A stretch of DNA of 19,052 nt, taken from NCBI GenBank assembly GCA_964613745.1, contig CAZTJA010000059.1, forward strand, positions 1 to 19,052, in the 5' to 3' direction. This DNA is from CAZTJA01 sp964613745 (GTDB lineage Bacteria > Desulfobacterota > Desulfomonilia > Desulfomonilales > Desulfomonilaceae). Of this stretch, positions 1 through 8,676 are shown piece after piece (positions within the stretch are counted from its first letter, which is position 1; each line of letters begins with the position of its first letter). The notes below the pieces were generated by a model. It was not told where the DNA came from and did not search any database. It was given only the letters and a program-made list of their open reading frames with translations. The position numbers and the translations under genes are program-made.

Positions 1-285
1 CCCAATTACGGGTTTTTTCCGAAAGGTACAGGGCCGGAATCCGTGCGGTGGGTAAAAGAAGAGAATGATCGATCATTGGTGCTGAAAACGTTAAATGGCG
101 ATTTCGAAGGCGTCATAGAAGATTCAGAAGAAAAGTTCAACACCTGTTCGGCAGGTCCGATAGCTGCAGTTATAGCGTCGGTCGGATTACATGGAATAAA
201 GCAGGGCCGCTTATTGGAATATTATACGAGTTATGACGTCATGCCGGGAAACAGCTTTGTGGGGTATGCCGGCATTTTGTTCTAG
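1..285 (+). CDS. MEMO1-family protein (AmmeMemoRadiSam system protein B), C-terminal fragment
   Basis: The reading frame is open from the first base of the window (first residues PNYGFFPKGTG) to a TAG stop, so this is the last 94 residues of a gene that starts outside. The GTG at 43 is internal, not the real start. The stretch TCSAGPIAAVIASVGLHGI followed by LLEYYTSYDVMPGNSFVGYAGILF matches the end of MEMO1-family proteins, where a Cys-containing C-x-x-GPIA segment is followed by a Y-x-TS-x-D...VGYA-x-(I/L)-x-F terminus. These proteins belong to the AmmeMemoRadiSam trio, a radical-SAM-associated set of unknown reaction that is common in anaerobes and archaea. The partner genes are not visible here. 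It converges with the downstream cyclase, with 78 bp between stops and no convincing terminator. Family call is fairly firm; function is unknown. Confidence 0.75.
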   Translation, partial: PNYGFFPKGTGPESVRWVKEENDRSLVLKTLNGDFEGVIEDSEEKFNTCSAGPIAAVIASVGLHGIKQGRLLEYYTSYDVMPGNSFVGYAGILF

Positions 286-363
286 CCACAACGAATGAAT
301 TTTACGAACGGACGTTGCAGGGCTCGAGACGCGAGTGGTTTCTATGACTCTACCGGTTTTTTC

Positions 364-2070
364 TCAGTGAATCGCTTCAATTTCGTAAAGTTTCTTTTGG
401 TCTTCCAGGCCTTTGAGGCAGGCAGTGAATTGAAGTGAAACCATCAGCTTGTCTTTTATGAGTTCATAGGTACTTTCTGAAATAATCACTTTGCCCGCAG
501 AAGCAGTTGCCTGAATGCGGTCCGTTAGGTTGACGTCGGAGCCGACGATCCCGTATTTCGCACGGCTTTCCGTTCCGATGTTGCCGACGATCACTTCTCC
601 CGTGTGAACTCCTATACCCATATTGATTTCAGGCAAGCCTCGATCAATGTTTTCCTGTACAAACGCATGATGACTGGACTGCATTTCAATTGCACATTGA
701 ACTGCATCCAATGCTCTCTTTTCGACGTCGGCCTCGATACCGTCGAAAAAGACGAGGATGGAATCACCGTAAAAATCCACAATGATTCCTTTGTGATGCT
801 CGATCACCGAGATCATGCGGGCAAAGTAGCGGTTCAGCATCTTTATTACGACTTCGGGCGGCAGCTTTTCCGAAATTCCTGTAAAATTTCTCAGATCAGA
901 CATCATGATCGAAACGGTTCTTTTTTGGCCACCGAGCTTCAATGCCTCCGGGCGGCTCATGAGTTCGGCTGCAATGTTTTTGTCCACATAACGCCCGAAG
1001 GTTTGTTCAATAAGCTCTCTTTTTTGGAGGCCTTCTATCATGTTGTTGAATCCACTGCTCAGTGTTCCGATTTCATCATTGCTGGTCACGGGAACCTGTA
1101 CCGTGTAATCGCCTTCCGCAACCTTGGCTGCAGCCAAGGATATGGTTGAAATGGATGCGGCTACGCTGCGAGTCATGAACCGAATAATGAGCAAAATCAC
1201 TATCAGGCACAAAATACCGCCCAACATGTAGTAATCCCGGAATTGAACAATGGGACCGAGAAGCACGTTTCCCTGGGTAAAAAGGACCAAGTACCAGTTT
1301 ATGGACGGCATCTTGTAGAAAGAGGCAATAAGGTCGGGTGGATGACCCTTTCCCCACACAGTTCCGAACGCTTGATGCCGTATTGCTTCCAGAAGTCTCA
1401 GTTCGAATTCGTTGCCGGTTTCTCCAAGCCTTCGTCTATCGGACATGGACTTATGGGTATGAGCAAGCAGTTGGCCTGTACTGGTAACCAGGCATCCGGT
1501 GCTGCCGTGCCAAAGCTCCATTTGTTTTATTGGTTCCAGAAAGGAATCGAAATTTACTCTGACAATCAGGCGCTTCAAGTGTCCTGATTCGGGGCGGCCG
1601 AGTATGCGGACGATTTTCAAGGCTCGATCGGAAGCATTTGGATCCATTACGGGAGCACAGAAACCGAAATCACCGCACAGCTCCATTGTGTAGAGTCCAT
1701 CCACTCCATCGAAATTGAACTGTGAAGCTGAAGAACTTTCGGGATCCGTTTCGGTCTCGGAAAGGGACTCTATATCGACGAATCGCACACCCTCTTTTTC
1801 CACAAGCTGTTGAATCAGAAAGGTCTGCAAAACCGCCTGATCCGGGACATCTTCGGCTTTCGCAATTAACTTAATTAATTCGAGTTTTTCATCCAATTTC
1901 ATGGTAATCTGGTGCGCCGATTTTTCGAGCTTTAATCTGGTAAGTTCTATCCACTGTTCCAGGAGGAATGCCCTGGCGTAGAACCATCCTACAGATCCGA
2001 CGGTTATGAGGATCAGTGCTACGGGAATTAACAGTAGGAGCAAAAATCTGCGTTCCAGAGAAAATATCAT
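364..2070 (-). CDS. Membrane-bound class III adenylate cyclase (Cache-like sensor, HAMP, cyclase)
   Basis: The 568-aa product has an N-terminal membrane segment (about residues 8-32), an extracytoplasmic sensor of about 245 residues, a second membrane segment (about 282-302), a HAMP linker (303-350) and a class III nucleotide cyclase domain (about 380-568). The sensor ends with INWYLVLFTQG, typical of the membrane-proximal edge of Cache domains. In the catalytic domain the metal-binding aspartates are D392 (MSDLRNFTGIS) and D436 (FYGDSILVFF). The base-recognition lysine is probably K505 (AKYGIVGSD), with transition-state residues N514 and R518 (VNLTDR). The complete set suggests an active cyclase making cAMP, though guanylate specificity is not formally excluded. 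The sensor ligand is unknown. The ATG start at 2070 follows a purine-rich GATGAGAGA stretch, and a good promoter lies upstream. It stands alone, divergent from the TPR glycosyltransferase gene. Confidence 0.9.
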   Translation of the reverse strand: MIFSLERRFLLLLLIPVALILITVGSVGWFYARAFLLEQWIELTRLKLEKSAHQITMKLDEKLELIKLIAKAEDVPDQAVLQTFLIQQLVEKEGVRFVDIESLSETETDPESSSASQFNFDGVDGLYTMELCGDFGFCAPVMDPNASDRALKIVRILGRPESGHLKRLIVRVNFDSFLEPIKQMELWHGSTGCLVTSTGQLLAHTHKSMSDRRRLGETGNEFELRLLEAIRHQAFGTVWGKGHPPDLIASFYKMPSINWYLVLFTQGNVLLGPIVQFRDYYMLGGILCLIVILLIIRFMTRSVAASISTISLAAAKVAEGDYTVQVPVTSNDEIGTLSSGFNNMIEGLQKRELIEQTFGRYVDKNIAAELMSRPEALKLGGQKRTVSIMMSDLRNFTGISEKLPPEVVIKMLNRYFARMISVIEHHKGIIVDFYGDSILVFFDGIEADVEKRALDAVQCAIEMQSSHHAFVQENIDRGLPEINMGIGVHTGEVIVGNIGTESRAKYGIVGSDVNLTDRIQATASAGKVIISESTYELIKDKLMVSLQFTACLKGLEDQKKLYEIEAIH

Positions 2071-2100
2071 TGGTCTCTCATCTGATTTTGGAGATAAACC

Positions 2101-2129
2101 GGCATAGCAATATTTGATTTAAGAGTCAA
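2101..2129 (-). promoter_or_regulatory. Predicted sigma70-type promoter of the cyclase gene
   Basis: Read on the minus strand: TTGACT (2124-2129), 17-bp spacer, TATGCC (2101-2106), with a TG one base before the -10 giving an extended -10. It lies about 30 bp upstream of the cyclase ATG. Prediction from sequence only. Confidence 0.5.
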
Positions 2130-2270
2130 CTGCGAGGGATGTGAGGCTTTGTGATTGGAGGTACATCGCTGGTTGTCGTAAATGAATTCTTTTGATCTTT
2201 GATTGTTCACTGTAACCTATCGCTTAACGATTTAGAATATTCAGTTCATGTTTTTTCTGAAGGTCGCTAC

Positions 2271-4301
2271 ATGTACGACGATAAAACCTCAATCAGTTTC
2301 CATAAATCCATTCTATTTCTCGGTGCTTTTGCCCTGTTTTCTGCGTCTGTTTTTATAGTTTATCACCCGGCATTCAATGCTCCTTTGTATTACGACTCTG
2401 CTGCACGAATCTTGGGCGAAGAAGATGTCTTCCGAAATGACGGCCTTCTAAGCGTCCTAAAGCTTTTTCCTCAGCGGCCGATACCAATGCTGAGTTTCTA
2501 TTTTAATTATAAGATTAGCGGTATGAATCCGTTTGGGTTCAGAATTTTCAATACATTGCTCATGGCGCTTGCAGGAATTCTGGTCTCTTACTTTGTGTAT
2601 TTTATGTTGAATCATGCTCACCCTGTGAAAAAGATCACTCCGAAAGATAATGTTTATATAAGCATATTGATAGGTTACGTCTTTGTTCTTCATCCTATTC
2701 AACAGTACTGGATTATATACGTATGGCAAAGAATGGCTTTAATGGCGGCCATTTTCTATTTGGGTGCGGTGATCACATATTTAAGGGTCAGAGAAGGAAA
2801 ATCCCGTTCAATAGGTTTGTCGTATGGAGTTTGCATTTTGCTCTTCGTTTTTTCAATGATGAGCAAAGAATTTGCCGTTACTCTTCCGGTCACTCTTGTG
2901 TTGTTGGAAATAAGTCTATTTCAGGAGGAGTTGCGTCCCCGCCTCTTTAGAATCGGAATAATTATCGGAATAGCAATCCTGATCGTCATGGCTCTGTCCG
3001 CACTCCAGCGGGCTCACGGCATCGAAACGAATGCTTCCGGAATTTTGATTACCCTGAAGCAATACTATAGGGAGAGCGGACTGAGTATTGCACAAGTAAT
3101 TTTCACCCAAGCAGGTCTACTTTTCTCGTATATTGCGCTGATATTATTGCCGTTGCCTTCAAAGCTCCACCTTGTCACACCAATTGTGCCTGTACCAAAC
3201 GTGTGGTCGGTAGGTGTTGCGACACACATTGCGGCTGTAATCATTCTAATAATGTTAGGTGTTTACCTTTTAAGAAAGCGGTTTCTTTCCGGCTTTGGGA
3301 TTCTCTTTTTTATTACAACTCTCATTCCCGAATCCATTCTCGTACCCCAATATCTATTCGTGGTTTACAGGGCGGCATTTCCGATGATCGGCATTCTTCT
3401 GATACTTGCCGAATTGTCAAGTATGTGTCTGAGTTTTGCCCGTTCTAAGAATCTGCCGGTCAATATTACAAGAATTGCTTTCTTGGCTGCAGCCGTTTTT
3501 CCTGTTACGGCTATGGGGCTTATCAATTATCACAAAGCGCACATTTGGTCTGATCCTGTTCAATTCTGGAGCATCGCGGTCAGAAATCTACCACCTATTT
3601 CCGATAAGCCGGAAATCAATGGGACTGCACAAGTACTGAATAGTCTTGGTGTGACTCTGCAGTCAGAAAAGAAATTCGAGGAAGCGTTAGATCTCCATCA
3701 GAAGGCAATGGACATAAGTCCAAAGCACGTCCTTGCGTACTCGGGCATGGGATCTGCTTACAGACAGCTCGGCAGGGTTGAAGATGCTAAATCATTGATA
3801 AGAAACTCCTTGGAAATATTTCCCAAAAATCCTGAACTTCGCATCCAATTAGCAGAAATTTATATGGCCGGAAATGCCTCCGCTGAGGCGGAAGAATTAT
3901 ACAAAAGAGCCGTGGAACTGGCGCCGAATGACTCGAAGGTATTGGATAAATATGCACAACACCTTGTCCTGCAGAACCGCTCGAAGGAAGCACTAAGTTA
4001 TTTACAAAGATCGCTGGAAATCAAACCCAATAGATTCCTTGCACACTATTTATTGGGAAAAGTTTATATGCGTTCCGGTCAGACGGAAAAAGCGCTGAGT
4101 CATTTCGCTCGCGCCTTGAACTTCAAACCGGATTCATGGGAGTCCTACAATGACATAGGCGTGCTGCTTGCAACCAACGGCAAGCAGCAGGAAGCAGTAT
4201 CTTTTTTTAAGAAAGCGCTCGAAATTAATCCGAATGACGGAGCAACTAAAGCGAACCTGGCTACAGCAATACGGGATATCCAAGCTGCAGAATCCAATTA
4301 G
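2271..4301 (+). CDS. GT-C/TMTC-like integral membrane glycosyltransferase with C-terminal TPRs
   Basis: I place the start at the ATG at 2271 (676 aa) because GAAGG lies 7 bp before it. A longer TTG frame from 2199 adds 24 hydrophilic residues with no ribosome binding site. Residues about 13-425 hold many hydrophobic segments. An early acidic loop contains the RNDG and QRPIPMLSF motifs, followed by NYKISGMNPFGFRIFN, HPIQQYWIIYVWQRMALMA and MMSKEFAVTLPVTL. This order (RP-LS-x-N-Y, HP-Q, QR, SKE-PVTLLLLE) is typical of GT-C enzymes related to eukaryotic TMTC O-mannosyltransferases. Residues about 450-665 form roughly six TPR units with A/G-x-(A/Y)-P repeats. The protein probably transfers a sugar from a polyprenyl-linked donor to extracytoplasmic proteins; donor and acceptor are not known. 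It is monocistronic, divergent from the cyclase and convergent with the metal locus. The family is firm, the exact reaction is inferred. Confidence 0.8.
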   Translation: MYDDKTSISFHKSILFLGAFALFSASVFIVYHPAFNAPLYYDSAARILGEEDVFRNDGLLSVLKLFPQRPIPMLSFYFNYKISGMNPFGFRIFNTLLMALAGILVSYFVYFMLNHAHPVKKITPKDNVYISILIGYVFVLHPIQQYWIIYVWQRMALMAAIFYLGAVITYLRVREGKSRSIGLSYGVCILLFVFSMMSKEFAVTLPVTLVLLEISLFQEELRPRLFRIGIIIGIAILIVMALSALQRAHGIETNASGILITLKQYYRESGLSIAQVIFTQAGLLFSYIALILLPLPSKLHLVTPIVPVPNVWSVGVATHIAAVIILIMLGVYLLRKRFLSGFGILFFITTLIPESILVPQYLFVVYRAAFPMIGILLILAELSSMCLSFARSKNLPVNITRIAFLAAAVFPVTAMGLINYHKAHIWSDPVQFWSIAVRNLPPISDKPEINGTAQVLNSLGVTLQSEKKFEEALDLHQKAMDISPKHVLAYSGMGSAYRQLGRVEDAKSLIRNSLEIFPKNPELRIQLAEIYMAGNASAEAEELYKRAVELAPNDSKVLDKYAQHLVLQNRSKEALSYLQRSLEIKPNRFLAHYLLGKVYMRSGQTEKALSHFARALNFKPDSWESYNDIGVLLATNGKQQEAVSFFKKALEINPNDGATKANLATAIRDIQAAESN

Positions 4302-4354
4302 ACCGAAAAAAACAAACTGATGAAGCAAACCAATACAAACGAAGATTGAAGATT

Positions 4355-4873
4355 CTAATGTTTTGAGCCGTGCCCGTGTTCCATCTTCAGTTTCTTCTTA
4401 GCGGATTTGAGGTCATCCATTTTCAAATCGGAGAATTTAGAAATATTCTTTCCGTGGTGTTCCGATTTAAACTTCTCTGCATCTTCCTTTTTTGAAAACG
4501 GCGCAAGTTCGGGTCCCATACCTTCCTGAAGATCACTTCCAGTGACATAGAGAGCGTCCTTGGCATTCAAGAAGTTTTTTGTGCCGTATTCGGTGACATA
4601 CATTTCTTTAATTTGTTTTACGTCTAACCCATATTTTTCGGGTTCCAAGTAATAACGGAACAAATCGCCGGCGGCATCAAATCCCAACACCTTGCCGTTT
4701 TGTAGAACTATTGCGGCCGGTCCCAAAACGCTTGATTCGATCTTCATTTTGCAGACCGGGCAGATGTCTTCCAGATTCAATTTGCTTCCGTCCGGCAGGT
4801 CAATTGTGGCTGCCAGAGAGGGTCCAGCGTGGCAAAACACTAAGAATACTACAAGCAATGCAAGTTTTTTCAT
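4355..4873 (-). CDS. NosL-like secreted copper-binding protein
   Basis: The 172-aa product starts with a signal peptide (residues 1-22, cleaved near PSLAA). It then carries the NosL-family metal site CPVCKMKI (C38, C41, M43) and the landmarks GFDAAGDLFRYY, FLNAKDALYVTGS, MGPELAPFSKKEDAEKF and ISKFSDL, all hallmarks of the NosL fold. NosL proteins bind Cu(I), classically for assembly of nitrous oxide reductase. No nos genes are present here, and the gene is translationally coupled by an ATGA overlap to the RND pump, so a role as periplasmic copper donor or acceptor for the efflux system is more likely. The tail (MEHGHGSKH) adds three His and a Met that could also bind metal. A strong AGGAGG sits 8 bp before the ATG, inside the end of the pump gene. 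The lack of a lipobox differs from classical lipoprotein NosL. Confidence 0.85.
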   Translation of the reverse strand: MKKLALLVVFLVFCHAGPSLAATIDLPDGSKLNLEDICPVCKMKIESSVLGPAAIVLQNGKVLGFDAAGDLFRYYLEPEKYGLDVKQIKEMYVTEYGTKNFLNAKDALYVTGSDLQEGMGPELAPFSKKEDAEKFKSEHHGKNISKFSDLKMDDLKSAKKKLKMEHGHGSKH

Positions 4874-7800
4874 GAGATAGCCTCCTGTTGAATTTGTTTC
4901 CCGCGGTTCTTACGTTTGAATTGAATTTCTTTCATCCAACAATAGATGTTGGGAACAACGAAAATCGTTATGATATCGATAGTCATTCCGCCGAAACTTG
5001 GAAGCGCCATTGGGACCATCACATCAGATCCTTTGCCTTGAGATGTGAGTACCGGAATAAGAGCAAGGATTGTTGTCGCTGTGGTCATGAGAGCAGGACG
5101 AACTCGCTTGAGCCCGGCTTCGACCGTTGCTTCACGGATTTCCTCAATCGATTTGAACTTGTGCTCGCTGAACACCTGGTCAAGGTAGGTAGAAAAAATA
5201 ACCCCGTCATTCGTTGAAATACCGAAGAGAGCAAGAAAACCGACCCAAACGGCAACACTCAGGTTATATGGTCGTACCTGAAACAAATCTCGCATGTTGG
5301 TTCCGAAGATTGAGAAATCGAGAAACCACGGTTGAGCATACAGCCAGAGCATAATAAATCCGCCGGACCACGCAACAAAAATTCCTGAAAACACATTCAA
5401 AGAAGTAGAAATCGAATAAAACTGAAAATAGAGTGTAAGAAAAATTAATAACAATGCTATGGGAATGACAATTCGCAGGGTTTGTTCAGATCGTACTTGG
5501 TTTTCATAGGATCCTGCAAAGGCAAAGGACATTCCGGCTGGGACGATCAGTTCACCTTTGTTTATTTTGTGTCGTAAATAGTTGTCGGCGGCTGTTACAA
5601 CGTCAACTTCCGCCGTACCGGGACGTTTATCGAAAAGCACATAGCTGACCAAAAACGTGTCTTCACTCTTGATCTGCATCGGGCCTCGAGTGAACCGTAT
5701 TTCAGCTAATAAACTTAGGGGAATTTGTGTACCATCCGCACCTGTCACGAGAATTTTTTCCAGTGCCTCAAGGGAATCTCGTAACTCACGCTGATATCGG
5801 ACACGAACCGGATATCTCTCCCGTCCTTCAACGGTGCGGGTAATCATCTTACCGCCGATGGCAATTTCAATGACGTCCTGAACATCTTGCACTTTAATGC
5901 CGTATCTTCCGATTTCACGGCGATTGACGGCGATTTCAATGTATGGATTGCCGACAACACGGTCGGCTACAACGGATGCCGGTTCTATGGAAGGAACTTC
6001 CTTTAGGTATTTTTCAATTTCTAAACCGAGTTTTTCAACTTCTTCAAGATTCTTACCTCGAATTTTGACTCCCATTGCGGCACGCATGCCGCTTTGAAGC
6101 ATTACAATGCGGGCGGCGATGGGCTGGAGCTTGGGAGCGGAAGTCGTTCCCGGCAGCTTTGCCGCCTTTGTTATCTCCTTCCAGATGTCGTCAGGGGTCC
6201 TGATGTGGGGTCGCCAATCTCTTATCGGTTTGCCCGTATCAGGGTCAATCACTCTTCTTCCGGTTTCAGGATCTAAACGATACTCCGGTTTGTATGTGAT
6301 AACGGTTTCGATCATTGAGATTGGGGCAGGGTCCAATGCGCTGTCGACACGACCGATTTTTCCGACAACGGACTCGATTTCCGGTATGGATCTGATGGCG
6401 ATGTCCTGCTTCTGGATCACGTCCAATGCCTCACCTATTGAAGCGTGAGGCATGGTAGTCGGCATGAAAAGGAAAGAACCTTCATCCAGATTGGGCATAA
6501 ATTCTTTTCCAAGTCCTGGAAAAAGGTGAGCAAGCTTGGTCCATGGGCGGGACCTTCGAATGGGATTGTCCGCACCGTGTCCGGGCTGAGCCGATTCTTC
6601 CATTTTTTGCGAGTGTCCGAAGGCCCTATCGTAAGCAGAGGGGATAAACCCGAAGACCCGATCAAAACCCAGCCAAATGACCGTTCCAAACAATACCAGA
6701 CTGAGCGGCAACATTAAAAACGTGATCTTATGGTCCAGAGACCATCGCAGCAGAGGACCGTAAAATGAGGTAAAAGCCTTACGAAGACCCAATAAGCCGA
6801 AAATGATTCCTGACGCAAAGACAAGGTTTCGCCAAAACCCCTTTTCCGGACCCAAAGGCAGCCAGTGTTCCGTAAGGATTACAATTACAAACAGCAGAGC
6901 CAGCAGATTGAGGTAGGTCGGAGCTTTCTGAGCAATGGGTTTCGGGACGTAAAGCATAAGCAAACGAAATGCACCCACCGCAACCAGGGGAGTGCCCAGC
7001 CACCAGGAATACATTAAGCCAAAGAACAAGCCCAACAGCATTAACCCGGCATTTATAACGATCAAGAGCGGCTGCTTGAAATTTCTCTTTCTGAAAACCA
7101 GGTGAGCCAGCGGAGGAATAATGGCAAGGGCAAGTATGAGGGATGCAGCTACAGCAAAGGTTTTCGTGAATGCCACCGGTTGAAACAACTTGCCTTCGGG
7201 GCCTGTCAATGTGAAGACGGGTAGGAAAGAAATGATGGTGGTCAAAGATGAAGTTATTACCGCTCCGCCGACTTCCACGGCCGATTCATGTACAATGCTG
7301 AACGTGCTTCTCCCCGGCGGGCTTTCTTCCATGTGACGCAAAATGTTTTCACATAGGATTACCCCCATGTCGACCATCACCCCGATGGCGATTGCAATTC
7401 CGGAGAGTGCCATGATATTGGCATCTATTCCGATCACCTTCATAAATATGAAAGTGAACAAGACGGCCAGAGGTAGCACCGCTGAGATAAGCGCTGAACT
7501 TACGATGTGATTCAGCATCACTATTACGACTATTATAGTGACGAGAATTTCATCCGTCAGACCTTGTTTGAGGGTATCCAAGGTCTCGTAAATCAATCCG
7601 GTTCTGTCATAGAACGGTACTATGCTGACCTGGGAAACTCTGCCGTCCGGAAGTTCCTTTTTCGGTAGTCCAGGTGAAATTTCACGTATTTTATTTTTTA
7701 CATTTTTAATTACGTGTAAGGGGTTCTCACCAAAACGGACTACAACGACCCCGCCGACAACCTCGGCTCCTTCTTTGTCCAAGGCCCCGCGCCTCATCTC

Positions 7801-8676
7801 AGGTCCCTGGGAAACGACCGCGACATCTTTTATGTAGAGCGGAACGTTTTCGTTTACCTTGACGACGCTATTTCGAATGTCGTCGACGGACTTGATGAAG
7901 CCCAGTCCTCTAATGGTGTACTCGGCCCTGTTAACTTCAATGGTGCCCGCACCCACATCGATGTTGGATGCCTTCACCGCGGAAAATATCTCGGGCAGAG
8001 TGATGTTGTGGGCTCGCATGGCATCCGGGTTAATATCAATCTGATATTCACGGACGAAGCCGCCCACGGAGGCCACTTCACTGACACCTCCTGCGGACTG
8101 GAGGTAATATTTTACGTAATAGTCCTGGATTGTACGGAGTTCGTCGAGTCCGAAACCTTCACCTTCTAGTGTGTACCAGAATACCTGCCCGAGAGCCGTT
8201 GCATCCGGTCCCAAGGTCGGAGTGACACCTTCAGGCAGTGTCCCTGAAGGAAGTGAGTTCAGTTTTTCCAATACTCGGGATCTTGACCAATAGAATTCGA
8301 TACTGTCCTGAAAGATTATGTATATAGTTGAAAAGCCGAAAAACGAATTGCTCCGAATAGCTTTTACGCCGGGTATACCAAGCAGCGATACGGTGAGGGG
8401 ATACGTTATTTGATCTTCGATATCCTTGGGCGATCTACCTTCCCATGAAGTAAAGACTATCTGCTGATTTTCGCCAATGTCCGGGATCGCGTCTACCGGA
8501 ACCGGATTTCTGGGCAACCATGATATATCCCAATCAAATGGAGCAGTGATCAGCCCGAAAAAAGCGACCGTTACGAACATAATTCCCATGAGGAGCTTCT
8601 GACGAATCCAGAAGCCCATCAACCTTGAAAACACAGAGTCGTTTGATTTGGGGTTCACGGGTTGGTCCGGCATCAT
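4870..8676 (-). CDS. cusA: CusA/CzcA-family heavy-metal RND efflux pump with enlarged central insert
   Basis: The product is the inner-membrane proton-driven pump of a tripartite metal exporter. N-terminal hallmarks are the first membrane helix (about 28-47), VPVDAIPDIGENQQIVFT, the porter domain, and the TM4 region GIAIAIGVMVDMGVIL with acidic D436. The second half restarts at LGKEFMPNLDEGSFLFMPTT (from about 722) and ends with TM helices around GISTNDGVIFSTYL (from about 1153) and VRPALMTTATTILALIPVL. Length is 1268 aa against about 1040-1050 for E. coli CusA. The excess lies in residues about 530-720, which carry extra hydrophobic segments and a charged linker. The segment RIVMLQSGMRAAMGVKI is Met-rich, and the following helix reads YGIKVQDVQ. 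It overlaps by ATGA both the adaptor gene upstream and the NosL-like gene downstream. Tandem ATG codons form the start. Metal is probably copper from context; zinc or cobalt export cannot be excluded. Confidence 0.92.
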   Translation of the reverse strand: MMPDQPVNPKSNDSVFSRLMGFWIRQKLLMGIMFVTVAFFGLITAPFDWDISWLPRNPVPVDAIPDIGENQQIVFTSWEGRSPKDIEDQITYPLTVSLLGIPGVKAIRSNSFFGFSTIYIIFQDSIEFYWSRSRVLEKLNSLPSGTLPEGVTPTLGPDATALGQVFWYTLEGEGFGLDELRTIQDYYVKYYLQSAGGVSEVASVGGFVREYQIDINPDAMRAHNITLPEIFSAVKASNIDVGAGTIEVNRAEYTIRGLGFIKSVDDIRNSVVKVNENVPLYIKDVAVVSQGPEMRRGALDKEGAEVVGGVVVVRFGENPLHVIKNVKNKIREISPGLPKKELPDGRVSQVSIVPFYDRTGLIYETLDTLKQGLTDEILVTIIVVIVMLNHIVSSALISAVLPLAVLFTFIFMKVIGIDANIMALSGIAIAIGVMVDMGVILCENILRHMEESPPGRSTFSIVHESAVEVGGAVITSSLTTIISFLPVFTLTGPEGKLFQPVAFTKTFAVAASLILALAIIPPLAHLVFRKRNFKQPLLIVINAGLMLLGLFFGLMYSWWLGTPLVAVGAFRLLMLYVPKPIAQKAPTYLNLLALLFVIVILTEHWLPLGPEKGFWRNLVFASGIIFGLLGLRKAFTSFYGPLLRWSLDHKITFLMLPLSLVLFGTVIWLGFDRVFGFIPSAYDRAFGHSQKMEESAQPGHGADNPIRRSRPWTKLAHLFPGLGKEFMPNLDEGSFLFMPTTMPHASIGEALDVIQKQDIAIRSIPEIESVVGKIGRVDSALDPAPISMIETVITYKPEYRLDPETGRRVIDPDTGKPIRDWRPHIRTPDDIWKEITKAAKLPGTTSAPKLQPIAARIVMLQSGMRAAMGVKIRGKNLEEVEKLGLEIEKYLKEVPSIEPASVVADRVVGNPYIEIAVNRREIGRYGIKVQDVQDVIEIAIGGKMITRTVEGRERYPVRVRYQRELRDSLEALEKILVTGADGTQIPLSLLAEIRFTRGPMQIKSEDTFLVSYVLFDKRPGTAEVDVVTAADNYLRHKINKGELIVPAGMSFAFAGSYENQVRSEQTLRIVIPIALLLIFLTLYFQFYSISTSLNVFSGIFVAWSGGFIMLWLYAQPWFLDFSIFGTNMRDLFQVRPYNLSVAVWVGFLALFGISTNDGVIFSTYLDQVFSEHKFKSIEEIREATVEAGLKRVRPALMTTATTILALIPVLTSQGKGSDVMVPMALPSFGGMTIDIITIFVVPNIYCWMKEIQFKRKNRGKQIQQEAIS

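Noticed and set aside
604..1149. 181-aa plus-strand frame opposite the adenylate cyclase gene
   Set aside because: It lies fully antisense to a well-supported catalytic domain, has no recognisable domain and no ribosome binding site; it is a shadow frame.
2199..2270. TTG-initiated N-terminal extension of the TPR glycosyltransferase
   Set aside because: No Shine-Dalgarno precedes the TTG, and the extra 24 residues are hydrophilic and unlike the family. ATG 2271 with GAAGG at 7 bp is better.
4355..4873. Evidence for nitrous oxide reduction from the NosL-like protein
   Set aside because: No nosZ, nosD, nosF or nosY homologue is present; the neighbours are metal efflux genes.
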